64,000 nucleotides of DNA from Wenyingzhuangia heitensis (GTDB lineage Bacteria > Bacteroidota > Bacteroidia > Flavobacteriales > Flavobacteriaceae), in assembly GCF_011762155.1 (NCBI RefSeq), contig NZ_JAASQL010000002.1, positions 310,001 through 374,000 on the forward strand, in the 5' to 3' direction. Shown in pieces: positions 17,770 through 27,821 of this stretch. Every line of letters begins with the position of its first letter. The stretch's first letter is position 1. The translations under genes and the position numbers were made by a program. A model generated the notes under the pieces. It saw only the letters and a list, made by a program, of their open reading frames with translations, ran no database searches and was not told where the DNA came from.

Positions 17770-20700
17770 TTATTTAAGAATAACGATAGGTTTTGTTTTT
17801 TGATTTACCTTGATATAGTAAATTCCTGATGTTAAATTATCTGGTAAAGCTAAGATAGTACTATTGTTCGTTTTGTTAAATGTAATTTTGGTGGTTTTTT
17901 GTTGCAATCCATGAATACTGATTAGATAAAACTGATCCGTTTCTTTTGTATTAGATACGGTTATTTTATTTGAGGTAACAGGGTTAGGGTATATGTTAAA
18001 TTTATGAGTAGGTTCTATTTCTGTTCCAAAATAAGAAAGCGCAAAATCATAAGCATCAATACCAATTTTTTCTCCAATTAATCGACCAGGTATATCATCA
18101 ACAGGAGGGTGTATACCACCCCAAATTCTTGATAAACTTGTTTGGTCAGAAGCATCTCTATAAGTTGCCCATTGTAAAGTTACGTCTACAGATGGACCTT
18201 TTTCAAAAACTAAAAATTCATTCTTTAATGCTTTAAACTCTCCCATTCCTCCGGGAAAATATTCGTCTCCAGTGACTAAAGTCATTACTTCTGCAGCAGC
18301 TCTAGAAAACGTGGAGTGTCCAGAAATAAACCCTGCAAAAGGAGGAGTTACAAAAGAAGGTCTTTGGTAAGGCCACCAGTTTCTTGCTAAAATCCATCCA
18401 ACACCTGCAACATCTTCTTTGGGATTTTTAATATAATCATGACCTCTCCAAGATTTTAGTTTAATTTTTCCTACATTTTGGTTGTTGGTGCCTCTAAGTT
18501 CATCTCCTTCTTTTATAGTTTCTATAAATCCTGGTTTAAGAGGAATTCCTCCAGGATGATAATTGTCTAATTCTTTATGGGTGCTTTGTCCTAATTTGGC
18601 CATGTATCTAATGGCAGAAATGGGTCTAATATAATCTGCCCACCCCTTAATACTCCATGCAGATATTGCTGCATCGTGCATAGCACCTGCAAGAATAAAA
18701 TATGTTTTTATGTCCCATTCTAAATCAGATAAGGTATCACCTTTACCATTAAATTTTTTAACCATTAATGGGTGGTCACTAACATAGTTTAAAATGGTAA
18801 ACCAGTGTCCGGGTGGGGTTTCAGAATCAGGTCCATCTGCCCAAAATTCTGCTAAAACCCTTGCATAATCTGCTTTAGGAACTATTTGTGGTTCATAAGC
18901 TTGTTTTGTTATAGGGTTTATTGTGTGTCCTTTGCTAATATCACCCCCTTTTTCAGCTTTGTAAAAATGAGTGTATTCAGCATAACTATTAGGTAATTCA
19001 TCAAGATCTATGTTTCCCATTGAGGCAGGAGAAATGTCTAGTTTTTCACCGTCATTAGGATCTAATTGAGCGCTCCATAGCGCTACCAAAGAAAAATTCC
19101 ATTTGTAAAGTTCACTACTTTCATTAATGTTGATAGTATCTAACTGAGGAGGAAACTTAGGCAGGTGATAAACAGGATAATTTTTATTATCACGTTTCAT
19201 CATATTTTTATCAGATTCTGAAAGTGAAAAAGGAAGAACATTTCCCCATTCTGGACTTAAAAAATTAGGAGTGCTCTTGGCTAGGTTCCCACTTTGATCA
19301 ATAAATTTAGTAAACGCTAACGGTTGCCATCTGTTAGGGTCTTTAACTTTAACAGTGTCTTTTTTTAAGCTTAGTGTTAGTGCTTTGTTTTTAGGCTTGT
19401 AATATAGATTTTTATAATCATTTTGTTCGTTGGAGCCATCTGTCAATCCATAATTAATTATTTCAGAGGCAATATAATTTCCTAAACTAGCAGGATCTCC
19501 ACTTTCATAATCTATAGAAGTATTATTTGTGTTGTATCCTAGTTGTTCCATAATCAAATCAAATTTTTTTAAACTGATTTTTGCTCCAGGAGAATTTTTA
19601 AACCTATGCGATAATAGTTTATAAGCAGCGTAGGAAATAGCTTTATCTCTATCTTTTGGGTTTAAGTTGGTCTGTGGAAAACTAGTAAAAGCACTGGTGT
19701 AATTGTGAACTGTATTTCCAATTAAATAAGAACTAGCCTTTTGATTGTATATAGCCCAGGTATCATAAATTGCAATAGCAAAATGAAATAGGTTTCTGGC
19801 ATGTACTGTGGGTCTTGCATAATCTTTTCTAATAGCTTCTAAAAGAGCTTCGTTCCAAATTCTAGCAATGGATGAATTTTTAGTACTTGTGTTTAAAGAG
19901 AGCTGAATGTTTATTTTTTGCTCGGTAGATTTACAATCATTGCTGTTTTCTGTTACAGAAATTTCTCCGTGTTTTTCTAGTCCCCACTTTACGGTGATAC
20001 TATTTGTATTGTTTCCTTTAGTAATTATTCCTCCGGTAACATTCCATAACAAAGAGGTGTTTTCTTTTTGATTGTAGGTGTATGTTTCTTCTTGTAAAGC
20101 AACAGCTGTAGTATTTCCTATAATTTTAGCAGGGTCAAGATAACTACAGGTACCATTGTCTTCTGTGGCTAAAGGATTGTAAGTACATGAATTTGGATCG
20201 GTACATCCTTTTATTTTGTTGCTAGGTTGTATAGAAAGGTTGGTAAAACCGTTGGCTTCTGTAAACTTTAATTCAACATTGGTTGCTAAATTGTTATAGG
20301 TATCGATGGTTCCAGATGGCCACTTTATTTGTAGTTCTAAAATTTCTTGTTCTTTATCTAATCCAAAATGTACAGGTTTGTCACTTTGAGAAATAAAACT
20401 TACTCCGTTGTAGTAACGTTTATAAGTTTGGTTTTTGGTTGTAAGTGTAATTTCGGTTCCATAAGCACTTTTGTTAGATAGTGTTCCTTCTAAATGTAGT
20501 TTTAGCCAAGTGTTATTTTGATGGGTTGCTGAATTTGTTTTGTTTTCAAAAAAGAAGGGTTTGTTGTAGCTGTTGGTAATAAATATGTCTAAATCTCCAT
20601 CATTATCATAATCAAAACTTAATACTTCAGAGCTTATAGAAGCTTCACCAAAATTTAGAGTTTCTGTTCGGTTAGAAAAAAGTGAAAATTTTTGTTTGTA

Positions 20701-21810
20701 TTCATTTCTAAAATAGGTGTTTTTTTGAGGGGTCCCAAAAGAAGAGCCGTTGGTAATAATTAAATCTTCATCTCCGTCTAAATCAAAATCATCCATAGTG
20801 CTTCCCCATGCCCAATATTCTGGCCATTTTGCACCTTCGGGAATTAAAACACGATTCTCTATAGTAACATCAGAAAATTGATGGATTCCATTGTTTTTAA
20901 AAAGGGAATTTTCATTAATACCGGTAATAAAAAAATCAAAATTACCATCTAAATTAAAATCATTTATCACAAGAGACATGTCATCAATCTTATTGTCTAA
21001 GCCATACTCACTCGCTTTTTCGGTAAAACTATTTCCGCTGTTATTTATATAAAGTCCGTTTTGTTTTTTTAGATCGTTAGAAATATATAGGTCCATCCAT
21101 CCATCTTGATTAAAATCGAAAGGGAACATGGTATAACTTGCATTTTTGTCTGTTAATAGATGGTTTATTTTATTGGAAATGTTTTTAAAAGTACCATCTC
21201 CATTGTTTTCGTACAAAGTATTTTGTTTACAGCCGTTCCAATCATTTATAAAAAGATCTAGAAAACCATCGTTATTATAATCAAACCAAGTAGCACCAGT
21301 ATTATTACATAGGTTATTTTTTAGAATTCCGGCAGCCTCGGTTACTTCTAAAAACGTTCCGTCTTGTTGGTTTTTATAGAGCAATACATTTTTGTGGTTT
21401 GTTAAAAATAAATCAGGATAACCATCGTTATTATAATCTCCCCAAAAAGAACCGTATTTATAGCCTTCTAATCCAGCGGTTCCTAATTCTTGATCATCAA
21501 TACCATCGGTTGGTAATATATTGTTTAGTCCAGCAGAAATGGTTACATCTGTAAAACGACCATTGTTTTCATTTCTAAAAAGTTTGCTGTGTGTTTTTTC
21601 ATCCCCATTAACGTCTTTGTGTTTAGAAACAATAAAAAGGTCTAAATCATAATCTTTGTCAAAATCAACAGTAGAGACACTATTGTTGTCTTTTAAATTT
21701 TCTAAGCCTGTAATATTTTCTATTCTAACTAGTTCTTGAGAGAAAACGATAGAATTAATAAGTAGAATAAGAAATAGAAAAAATAGGTGTTTATTAGGGT
21801 TGTTAAACAT
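17770..21810 (-). CDS. Secreted FG-GAP/ASPIC - vanadium haloperoxidase fusion with T9SS signal
   Basis: This 1346-residue protein has a signal peptide, FG-GAP/VCBS repeats with calcium-type DxDxDGxxD loops (about 30-430, for example DYNNDGYPD), an ASPIC/UnbV domain (about 440-515, WPSG motif) and a linker with a PKD-like segment. Then comes a PAP2/vanadium-dependent haloperoxidase domain (about 655-1255) and a T9SS sorting domain ending in KTKPIVILK. The vanadate-site motifs are readable: RPISAIRYM (about 1063), SGHSTFSRA (about 1163) and RIWGGIHPPVDD (about 1230). It could oxidise halides with hydrogen peroxide at the cell surface or act as an acid phosphatase; the fold serves both. Confidence 0.87.
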   Translation of the reverse strand: MFNNPNKHLFFLFLILLINSIVFSQELVRIENITGLENLKDNNSVSTVDFDKDYDLDLFIVSKHKDVNGDEKTHSKLFRNENNGRFTDVTISAGLNNILPTDGIDDQELGTAGLEGYKYGSFWGDYNNDGYPDLFLTNHKNVLLYKNQQDGTFLEVTEAAGILKNNLCNNTGATWFDYNNDGFLDLFINDWNGCKQNTLYENNGDGTFKNISNKINHLLTDKNASYTMFPFDFNQDGWMDLYISNDLKKQNGLYINNSGNSFTEKASEYGLDNKIDDMSLVINDFNLDGNFDFFITGINENSLFKNNGIHQFSDVTIENRVLIPEGAKWPEYWAWGSTMDDFDLDGDEDLIITNGSSFGTPQKNTYFRNEYKQKFSLFSNRTETLNFGEASISSEVLSFDYDNDGDLDIFITNSYNKPFFFENKTNSATHQNNTWLKLHLEGTLSNKSAYGTEITLTTKNQTYKRYYNGVSFISQSDKPVHFGLDKEQEILELQIKWPSGTIDTYNNLATNVELKFTEANGFTNLSIQPSNKIKGCTDPNSCTYNPLATEDNGTCSYLDPAKIIGNTTAVALQEETYTYNQKENTSLLWNVTGGIITKGNNTNSITVKWGLEKHGEISVTENSNDCKSTEQKINIQLSLNTSTKNSSIARIWNEALLEAIRKDYARPTVHARNLFHFAIAIYDTWAIYNQKASSYLIGNTVHNYTSAFTSFPQTNLNPKDRDKAISYAAYKLLSHRFKNSPGAKISLKKFDLIMEQLGYNTNNTSIDYESGDPASLGNYIASEIINYGLTDGSNEQNDYKNLYYKPKNKALTLSLKKDTVKVKDPNRWQPLAFTKFIDQSGNLAKSTPNFLSPEWGNVLPFSLSESDKNMMKRDNKNYPVYHLPKFPPQLDTININESSELYKWNFSLVALWSAQLDPNDGEKLDISPASMGNIDLDELPNSYAEYTHFYKAEKGGDISKGHTINPITKQAYEPQIVPKADYARVLAEFWADGPDSETPPGHWFTILNYVSDHPLMVKKFNGKGDTLSDLEWDIKTYFILAGAMHDAAISAWSIKGWADYIRPISAIRYMAKLGQSTHKELDNYHPGGIPLKPGFIETIKEGDELRGTNNQNVGKIKLKSWRGHDYIKNPKEDVAGVGWILARNWWPYQRPSFVTPPFAGFISGHSTFSRAAAEVMTLVTGDEYFPGGMGEFKALKNEFLVFEKGPSVDVTLQWATYRDASDQTSLSRIWGGIHPPVDDIPGRLIGEKIGIDAYDFALSYFGTEIEPTHKFNIYPNPVTSNKITVSNTKETDQFYLISIHGLQQKTTKITFNKTNNSTILALPDNLTSGIYYIKVNQKTKPIVILK

Positions 21811-21939
21811 TATTTTAAGTAATATGATAAATTATTTGGGTAAAAATTATCAAATTACGAAAAAATACGAGTTTTTAAAGAGAATAAAAGAAAGGTTTAC
21901 TTTAAATGATTAATTAATAAGGATTAAAAATAACAGCAG

Positions 21940-22959
21940 TTAGCTTATGGAGGAGTAATTGCTTAATACATTGTGAATAAAATTTAATTTTTTATAGACC
22001 GCTTTAGGAATTACAAAGGGATAAATGTCTGACAAGCCCATAGCTCTATTTAAGCTGTTAGCCATGCAGGTTAAAGCTACGCTAGAATCAAAAATAGTTT
22101 TAAAGCTAGTAGTTTCATACGGGTTTGGACAAATTGCTTTGGTAAGATTTTTTAAAGGATATTTTTTTAGTTTAAAAGAAACACCAAAAGCGTTTGCAGT
22201 TTCTAGGGTATCCATTAAGTGTAAATAATGTGCCCAAGATTCTGCCCAGTCTTCCCAAGGATGAGAACTTGCATATTCGCTAATATAATTTTCATTCCAC
22301 TTAGTTGGAGCTCCATTTTTATAGTGGTTTTGTAAAGCTTCTCCATAGTTTATTCTCTCATCTCCAAAAATAGCTCTGCACTTGTCTATATTGTTTTCAT
22401 CAAATAAAAGATCCCAGTAATAATGACCAACTTCGTGTCTAAAATGGCCCAACAAAGTTCTGTAAGGTTCATTCATTTGTTTTCTTAGTACTTCTCTATG
22501 AACAGAGTCTGCTTCGGATAGTAAAATGGTAATGACTCCATTGGCATGACCTGTAACTGCTTTTTGTTTGTTGTTTTCTGATAAAAAATCAAAGGCAATT
22601 CCGTTTTCTTTTTCAAGTTTAGAAAAAATAGGTAGTTTTAATTTTAGCAATTGATAGATTAAACGGTGTTTGGCAGGTTCTAAGTTTTCCCATTTGTCAA
22701 ATCCATTTAGGTCTTTAGGGTTGGGAACTTCTCTATTAAGAGAGCAAGCAAGACAAAAATTCTCTTGATGACTACCTGCAACAGACCAATTACAAATGTT
22801 TAACGATTGATTTTTACACAAATCATTAGGCTGTAATTGTTCATTTGCTTCAAAACTTTCGGTCATTGGATTGTAAGAAACATGTGTAAAACATTTTTCA
22901 CATTGGGTATTTTCAAAAAAAATAGGATTTTGACAATTTGGGCAGTTAAAAGTTTTCAT
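21940..22959 (-). CDS. Zinc-ribbon putative zinc metallopeptidase
   Basis: This 339-residue soluble protein opens with two Cys pairs (C6-x2-C9, C20-x2-C23) forming a zinc ribbon, has further cysteines at 48, 56, 69 and 72, and carries an HEVGH zincin motif at 175-179 followed by E/D-rich helices. It matches the family annotated as putative zinc-binding metallopeptidase. There is no signal peptide. It is divergent from the MFS exporter gene, sharing a 143-base intergenic region. Substrate and role are unknown. Confidence 0.8.
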   Translation of the reverse strand: MKTFNCPNCQNPIFFENTQCEKCFTHVSYNPMTESFEANEQLQPNDLCKNQSLNICNWSVAGSHQENFCLACSLNREVPNPKDLNGFDKWENLEPAKHRLIYQLLKLKLPIFSKLEKENGIAFDFLSENNKQKAVTGHANGVITILLSEADSVHREVLRKQMNEPYRTLLGHFRHEVGHYYWDLLFDENNIDKCRAIFGDERINYGEALQNHYKNGAPTKWNENYISEYASSHPWEDWAESWAHYLHLMDTLETANAFGVSFKLKKYPLKNLTKAICPNPYETTSFKTIFDSSVALTCMANSLNRAMGLSDIYPFVIPKAVYKKLNFIHNVLSNYSSIS

Positions 22960-23090
22960 GTTTTTTATATAAATAGCCTAAGGTTAAAACGATAAAGGGT
23001 TGATTAACAAGGCTAACTTACTAAATAAATTAGTGGTAAATCCCTTTGCTTTTAAATTAATTTTATACTTAAATTTTAAGGTAGATAAAC

Positions 23091-23098
23091 TACTTTTG
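23091..23098 (+). promoter_or_regulatory. -7 element immediately before the MFS gene (TACTTTTG)
   Basis: TACTTTTG matches TAnnTTTG and ends only 4 bases before the ATG at 23103. If used, transcription would start at or next to the start codon, giving a nearly leaderless mRNA. Confidence 0.45.
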
Positions 23099-23102
23099 AA
23101 GT

Positions 23103-24329
23103 ATGGAAAAAAAGTTTATCCCTGCTTATTTGTTAACCTTTGTAAACGTATTAGGTTTTAGTATTTTAATGCCAATTTTACCTTTTGTGGTAAATAGTTA
23201 TGGTGCCCCAAAATGGGTTTTTGGATTGTTAATTACTTTGTACAGTGCTTTTCAGTTTATAGGTGCACCATTGTTGGGAGCCATGTCTGATAATAAAGGA
23301 AGAAAACCAATTTTGTTAATTAGCCAAGCAGGAACTTTATTAAGCTGGATTATTTTTGTCATTGCTCTAACATTGCCAGAATATCCGTTGTTAGGTTTTG
23401 CTTTACCATTATGGATTGTTGCTTTATCTAGAATTTTAGATGGAATTACAGGAGGGAACGCATCTGTTACCAATGCCTATGTAAGTGATGTTACTACCCC
23501 AAAAGAGAAATCTTATATTTTTGGATATTTGGGAGGAATTGCGGGGATAGGAATGATTATTGGTCCAGGATTGGGAGGGATTACAGCTGCCACTTCTTTA
23601 GGTTATATGGGAACCTTGCTAACCTCTATAGTAATATCTACCATTACGTTAATAGCAGTGTTTAAATGGTTAAAAGAATCTCATCCTGAGGATAAAAGAA
23701 CCCCTAAAGATAAAACCAATATTTTGGAAGTCTTAATAATTCCGCTTAGAGTAAAAAGAGTCAATCCATCACCGTTTATTAAAGTGCTGTTTACCATGAA
23801 ATTTTTCTTTTCTGCTATGATGGGGTTTTACATAGGAACCATGGCTTTGTTTTTGGTAGATTTGTTTGATTTTAACGTAAAAGAATTAGGTTTTTTTATG
23901 TTTGTAATCGGGTTGTTTTTAGCGTTAAACCAAGCATTTGTTTCTAAGTTTTTTGTGAAAAAAATAGGAGCTTTTAAAACATTAATTTTAGGTTTAATCC
24001 TAAGTGCTCTAGGGTTAATAGCGATTACCTTAACAAAAGATTTAGCCTGGTATATTGCTTATTACTATATTTTAAACCTTGGTCTATCTTTGTGTTTTCC
24101 TGTTTTTAATTCGTTAATATCTGTAAATGCCAATCCAAAAAAATTAGGAGAAATTATGGGGATTAGTGAAGGAATCAACTCATTTTGTATGGCTTGTTTT
24201 CCTGTAATCGCAGCCATTATCTATTCAGCCATTGGTAGTGATTTGTATAGATACATGGTCTTATTACCCGTGTTAGGACTTGTATTTGCTTTTATTGGTA
24301 TTAAAAAGTACGGAAATAAGCTCTCATAA
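23103..24329 (+). CDS. MFS transporter, TetA/multidrug exporter-like
   Basis: This 408-residue inner-membrane protein has twelve hydrophobic segments. The MFS motif A between helices 2 and 3 is GAMSDNKGRKP (about residues 59-70) and a GxxxGPxxGG motif C-like stretch (IGPGLGG) lies near 155, which is the antiporter signature of drug exporters. It probably uses the proton gradient to export small molecules. The substrate is not readable. It is transcribed alone. Confidence 0.85.
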   Translation: MEKKFIPAYLLTFVNVLGFSILMPILPFVVNSYGAPKWVFGLLITLYSAFQFIGAPLLGAMSDNKGRKPILLISQAGTLLSWIIFVIALTLPEYPLLGFALPLWIVALSRILDGITGGNASVTNAYVSDVTTPKEKSYIFGYLGGIAGIGMIIGPGLGGITAATSLGYMGTLLTSIVISTITLIAVFKWLKESHPEDKRTPKDKTNILEVLIIPLRVKRVNPSPFIKVLFTMKFFFSAMMGFYIGTMALFLVDLFDFNVKELGFFMFVIGLFLALNQAFVSKFFVKKIGAFKTLILGLILSALGLIAITLTKDLAWYIAYYYILNLGLSLCFPVFNSLISVNANPKKLGEIMGISEGINSFCMACFPVIAAIIYSAIGSDLYRYMVLLPVLGLVFAFIGIKKYGNKLS

Positions 24330-24401
24330 CTTTTTTTTAATAAAGATAAGGTCGTCTGTTTGGTGTTTATGGTATATTTTTGAAGTTTAAAAAAATATAC
24401 T

Positions 24402-27206
24402 ATGAAACAAAACTACACATTCCCAAAAACCTTTATTCTTCTCTTTTTTCTGTTTTCAACAACCATTTTCGCACAATCACATGATGATCATAATGACGAA
24501 GATGATACGAGAGGTGCAGTAACGTTTCAGAATTTATTCAATAACAATAGAGATGAAATTACTCTTTATGAAAATGAATTCAAACAAAAAAAATCTAAAG
24601 ATAGAGCACCCAAAGTAAATGGAGTTCAAACTGTAGAGCCTCAAAAAACATCAGTTCCTATTCATGTAATCATGATTAAAAAAGCAGATGGGACAGGAAA
24701 CGATTTAACCGAAGCAGATATAGATTATTCCATAGGAACCATAAACACCTATTTTAACGAGGTTTCATTAGACTTTTTTAGGTGTGATGAGATTACTTAT
24801 ATTTTAGATGACGATTTGTTTCTTTTTGGAGACAGCGGTGATCCCGATGATGATGAAGATTACTTGGTAAATAATGGATACATAAAAAGCCAAATGGTAA
24901 ACTTAATTGTTACAGATTTAGCATCTGGTAACGGATATGCTTATTATCCTGGAGGTAGAGATATTATAGCAATGGATAGGAATGTTTTAACCAACGGAAC
25001 TACTATTTCTCATGAAATGGGACACTTTTTTGGATTGCAGCATACTCATAACAACCATGATCATGAGGATGTAAGCAAAAGAGAATTGATAGATGGATCT
25101 AACTGTAGCAGTGCAGGTGATGGATTTTGCGATACTCCAGCAGATCCTAACGTACAAGAAAATGGAAATGTAGATGCAAATTGTATGTATACAGGTACTA
25201 TTACAGATGCTAATGGAGCTACATTTAACCCAGATACAAGAAACTTAATGTCTTATTCAAGAAGAATTTGTAGGGATCATTTTAGTGCTGAACAACAAGC
25301 TAGAATGTATGCTATTTTTACCTCTAATGTAAGAGGTGATTTTGTGTGTCCTTCTTTAAGTATAGATTATACAACCGATACCACTGCATCTTGTAACACA
25401 TCGCTTACTGTTCAATTTACAGATGCTAGCACAGGAGCAACTTCATGGGCTTGGGATTTTAATAATGATGGAATTACAGATAGTACTTTGCAAAATCCAT
25501 CTTATACTTTTTCAGAAGGTGAGCATACGGTTGCTTTAAGTATTTCTGATGGAAGTGAAACTATAACAAAGGTTTTTTACAATAGAAAAATATATGTAGG
25601 AGGTAAGTCTTTACCTTACACTCAAGATTTTGATACGTTTGTTAAAAATGAAGATCCTGTAGATAATTGGACTGTAATAGCTGCAGCTTCTAATTTTAAA
25701 TGGTACGTACATAGTGGTGCAACACCAACTAATGGTACAGGTCCAAAGACAGATGCCTCGGGAACTTCTAGTGGTGTTTATATGTATACCAAATCTTATT
25801 CTTTTTCTGGTGAAACCTATGCTGCAGGTGATGTAACTCAGTTAATATCTCCTTGTTTTCAAACAGGAGTGAGTCCTGTACTTTCTTTTAAATACCATAT
25901 GTATTCATCTACAGCAGCCTCTAAATTTGGAGAGTTTTATGTAGACGTTAGTGCTGATGGAGGAGCAACCTGGGAAAAAACAGTAGCTTCCTTTTTAGAT
26001 CCTACACAAGATAGCGATACAGATGCTTATTCTACAGCTTCTATCTTTTTGCCTGAATATGCAAATCAAATTGTGAAAATTAGATTTAGAGTGGTAAGAG
26101 GAAATACATCTTATAACGATGTTGCGATAGACGATGTAAAGTTTGAAAATAAATCTACAGTAGATTTTACGGCTGATAAAACGGAAGGTATTTGTTTAAA
26201 TTCATTAGATGTAAGTTTTACGAACAACAGTATCTTGACCACGGGAGCAATAACCTCTTGGACTTGGGATTTTAATAATGATGGAACAGTAGACAGCACA
26301 GAACAAAACCCTATACATACTTTTTCGGTAGGAACTTTCAACGTGAAATTAACGGTATCTAATGGATCGGAGACTTTATCAAAAATATTTACAGATACGT
26401 CAATTCTTGTTGGAGCAGAAAAAACAGTAGGTTATACAGAAAACTTTAACGGTTTTACAGAAAATCAAGCATTAGATTCTGATGGATGGACAACTATAGC
26501 AGATGCTTCTGGTTATACCTGGGAAACAGAAATAGGAACTACAGTCTCGGGTAATACGGGGCCTACGGCTGATGGAGATGGAGATGCAACTACCAATTAT
26601 ATGTTTACTGAAGCAAGTGGGTTTAGCAATACCAATGAAGCTCAATTGATTTCACCATGTGTGTTATTGGGAGACAATACTTTGTTAAAATTTAAATATC
26701 ACCTTTATAGCACCGCTGCTAGTTTTGGAGCCTTGCATGTAGATATTAGTACAGATGGTGGAACTACGTTTTCTAATACACTAATCAGTTATGAAAATTC
26801 CGTGCAAACCGCCAATGCAGACCCTTTTATAGAGGAAGTTATCAACTTATCGGCTTATGCAAATCAAATGGTAAAGATTAGATTTAGAGCAGTTAGAGGA
26901 AATACATTTAATAATGATATTGCTATAGATAATGTTTCCTTTACCAATGATGCTGTTTTAAGTACTGATGTTGTTACGAATAAAAATATAACGATCAGTC
27001 CTAACCCAGTAAGCTCGGTATTGTCAGTTAATTATCCAGAAGGTAAAGAAGTTGCTTACCATATTCAAGATATGTTAGGACAAAGAGTTTTAGTGGGACA
27101 AGTAATTCATCAACAAATAAATGTAGCGCTGTTACAAAATGGAGTTTATTTTTTAACCATTGCTGTTGATAATAAACAAATAGTAAAAAAGTTTGTTAAA
27201 GAATAA
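24402..27206 (+). CDS. Secreted M43-family zinc metalloprotease with two PKD domains and T9SS signal
   Basis: This 934-residue protein has a signal peptide (cleavage near FAQS), a pappalysin-type catalytic domain with HEMGHFFGLQH (HExxHxxGxxH, near residue 205) and a Met-turn NLMSYSR (near 281). Two copies follow of a PKD domain (WAWDFNNDGITD, WTWDFNNDGTVD) plus a jelly-roll domain (VKIRFR.VRGNT.NND.AIDDV). It ends in a type A T9SS sorting domain (ISPNPVSS...KKFVKE). It should digest proteins outside the cell. A terminator follows at 27229-27260. Confidence 0.92.
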   Translation: MKQNYTFPKTFILLFFLFSTTIFAQSHDDHNDEDDTRGAVTFQNLFNNNRDEITLYENEFKQKKSKDRAPKVNGVQTVEPQKTSVPIHVIMIKKADGTGNDLTEADIDYSIGTINTYFNEVSLDFFRCDEITYILDDDLFLFGDSGDPDDDEDYLVNNGYIKSQMVNLIVTDLASGNGYAYYPGGRDIIAMDRNVLTNGTTISHEMGHFFGLQHTHNNHDHEDVSKRELIDGSNCSSAGDGFCDTPADPNVQENGNVDANCMYTGTITDANGATFNPDTRNLMSYSRRICRDHFSAEQQARMYAIFTSNVRGDFVCPSLSIDYTTDTTASCNTSLTVQFTDASTGATSWAWDFNNDGITDSTLQNPSYTFSEGEHTVALSISDGSETITKVFYNRKIYVGGKSLPYTQDFDTFVKNEDPVDNWTVIAAASNFKWYVHSGATPTNGTGPKTDASGTSSGVYMYTKSYSFSGETYAAGDVTQLISPCFQTGVSPVLSFKYHMYSSTAASKFGEFYVDVSADGGATWEKTVASFLDPTQDSDTDAYSTASIFLPEYANQIVKIRFRVVRGNTSYNDVAIDDVKFENKSTVDFTADKTEGICLNSLDVSFTNNSILTTGAITSWTWDFNNDGTVDSTEQNPIHTFSVGTFNVKLTVSNGSETLSKIFTDTSILVGAEKTVGYTENFNGFTENQALDSDGWTTIADASGYTWETEIGTTVSGNTGPTADGDGDATTNYMFTEASGFSNTNEAQLISPCVLLGDNTLLKFKYHLYSTAASFGALHVDISTDGGTTFSNTLISYENSVQTANADPFIEEVINLSAYANQMVKIRFRAVRGNTFNNDIAIDNVSFTNDAVLSTDVVTNKNITISPNPVSSVLSVNYPEGKEVAYHIQDMLGQRVLVGQVIHQQINVALLQNGVYFLTIAVDNKQIVKKFVKE

Positions 27207-27228
27207 GAGCTTTAAGTTTTTGAAAATT

Positions 27229-27260
27229 AAAACCTGTGAGAAGTCTCTTACAGGTTTTTT
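27229..27260 (+). terminator. Terminator of the M43 protease gene
   Basis: AAACCTGTGAGA pairs with TCTTACAGGTTT and is followed by a T run, 23 bases after the stop. Confidence 0.8.
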
Positions 27261-27332
27261 TATGCATTAGTTTTTTACAAGTCTAAATAACAAGTTTCTG
27301 TTTATCTATTTAGCTATCCTATATGCTTTCTC

Positions 27333-27340
27333 TATATTTG
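27333..27340 (+). promoter_or_regulatory. -7 element for the bcp operon (TATATTTG)
   Basis: TATATTTG fits TAnnTTTG and lies 24 bases before the bcp ATG. Confidence 0.5.
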
Positions 27341-27364
27341 TGTTTCTTTAAAAAATAATAAATT

Positions 27365-27817
27365 ATGGAGATGTTAAAAGTAGGAGATAAAGCTCCTGAT
27401 TTTGTTGCGGTAGATCAAAATGAAAAAACAGTAAAACTAAGTGATTTTGCAGGAAAAAAACTAGTTGTTTTCTTTTATCCTAAAGCAAGTACTCCTGGTT
27501 GTACCGTAGAAGCATGTAATTTAAGAGACAATTACCAAACATTTTTAGCTCAGAATTATGAAGTTGTGGGAGTAAGTGCAGATTCTGTAAAAAGACAATC
27601 TAATTTTGCCAACAAACAAGAATTACCCTTTTCTTTATTAGCCGATGAAGACAAAAAAGTGATAGAAGCTTTTGGTGTTTGGGGACCTAAAAAGTTTATG
27701 GGTAAAGAATATGACGGAATTCATAGAACTACTTTTGTGATTGATGAAAATGGTATCATCATTGAAGTAATTGCCAAAGTAAAAACTAAAGAGCATACGG
27801 CTCAAATTTTAAAATAA
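27365..27817 (+). CDS. bcp: Thiol peroxidase, peroxiredoxin BCP/PrxQ type
   Basis: This 150-residue cytoplasmic protein reduces peroxides with thioredoxin as donor. The peroxidatic Cys46 sits in PKASTPGCT and the resolving Cys51 five residues later in EACNLRD, the arrangement of atypical two-Cys PrxQ enzymes. Arg and Thr active-site partners are conserved. It starts a closely packed plus-strand run with idi, a small membrane protein and the queD-like gene. Confidence 0.95.
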   Translation: MEMLKVGDKAPDFVAVDQNEKTVKLSDFAGKKLVVFFYPKASTPGCTVEACNLRDNYQTFLAQNYEVVGVSADSVKRQSNFANKQELPFSLLADEDKKVIEAFGVWGPKKFMGKEYDGIHRTTFVIDENGIIIEVIAKVKTKEHTAQILK

Positions 27818-27821
27818 ATAT

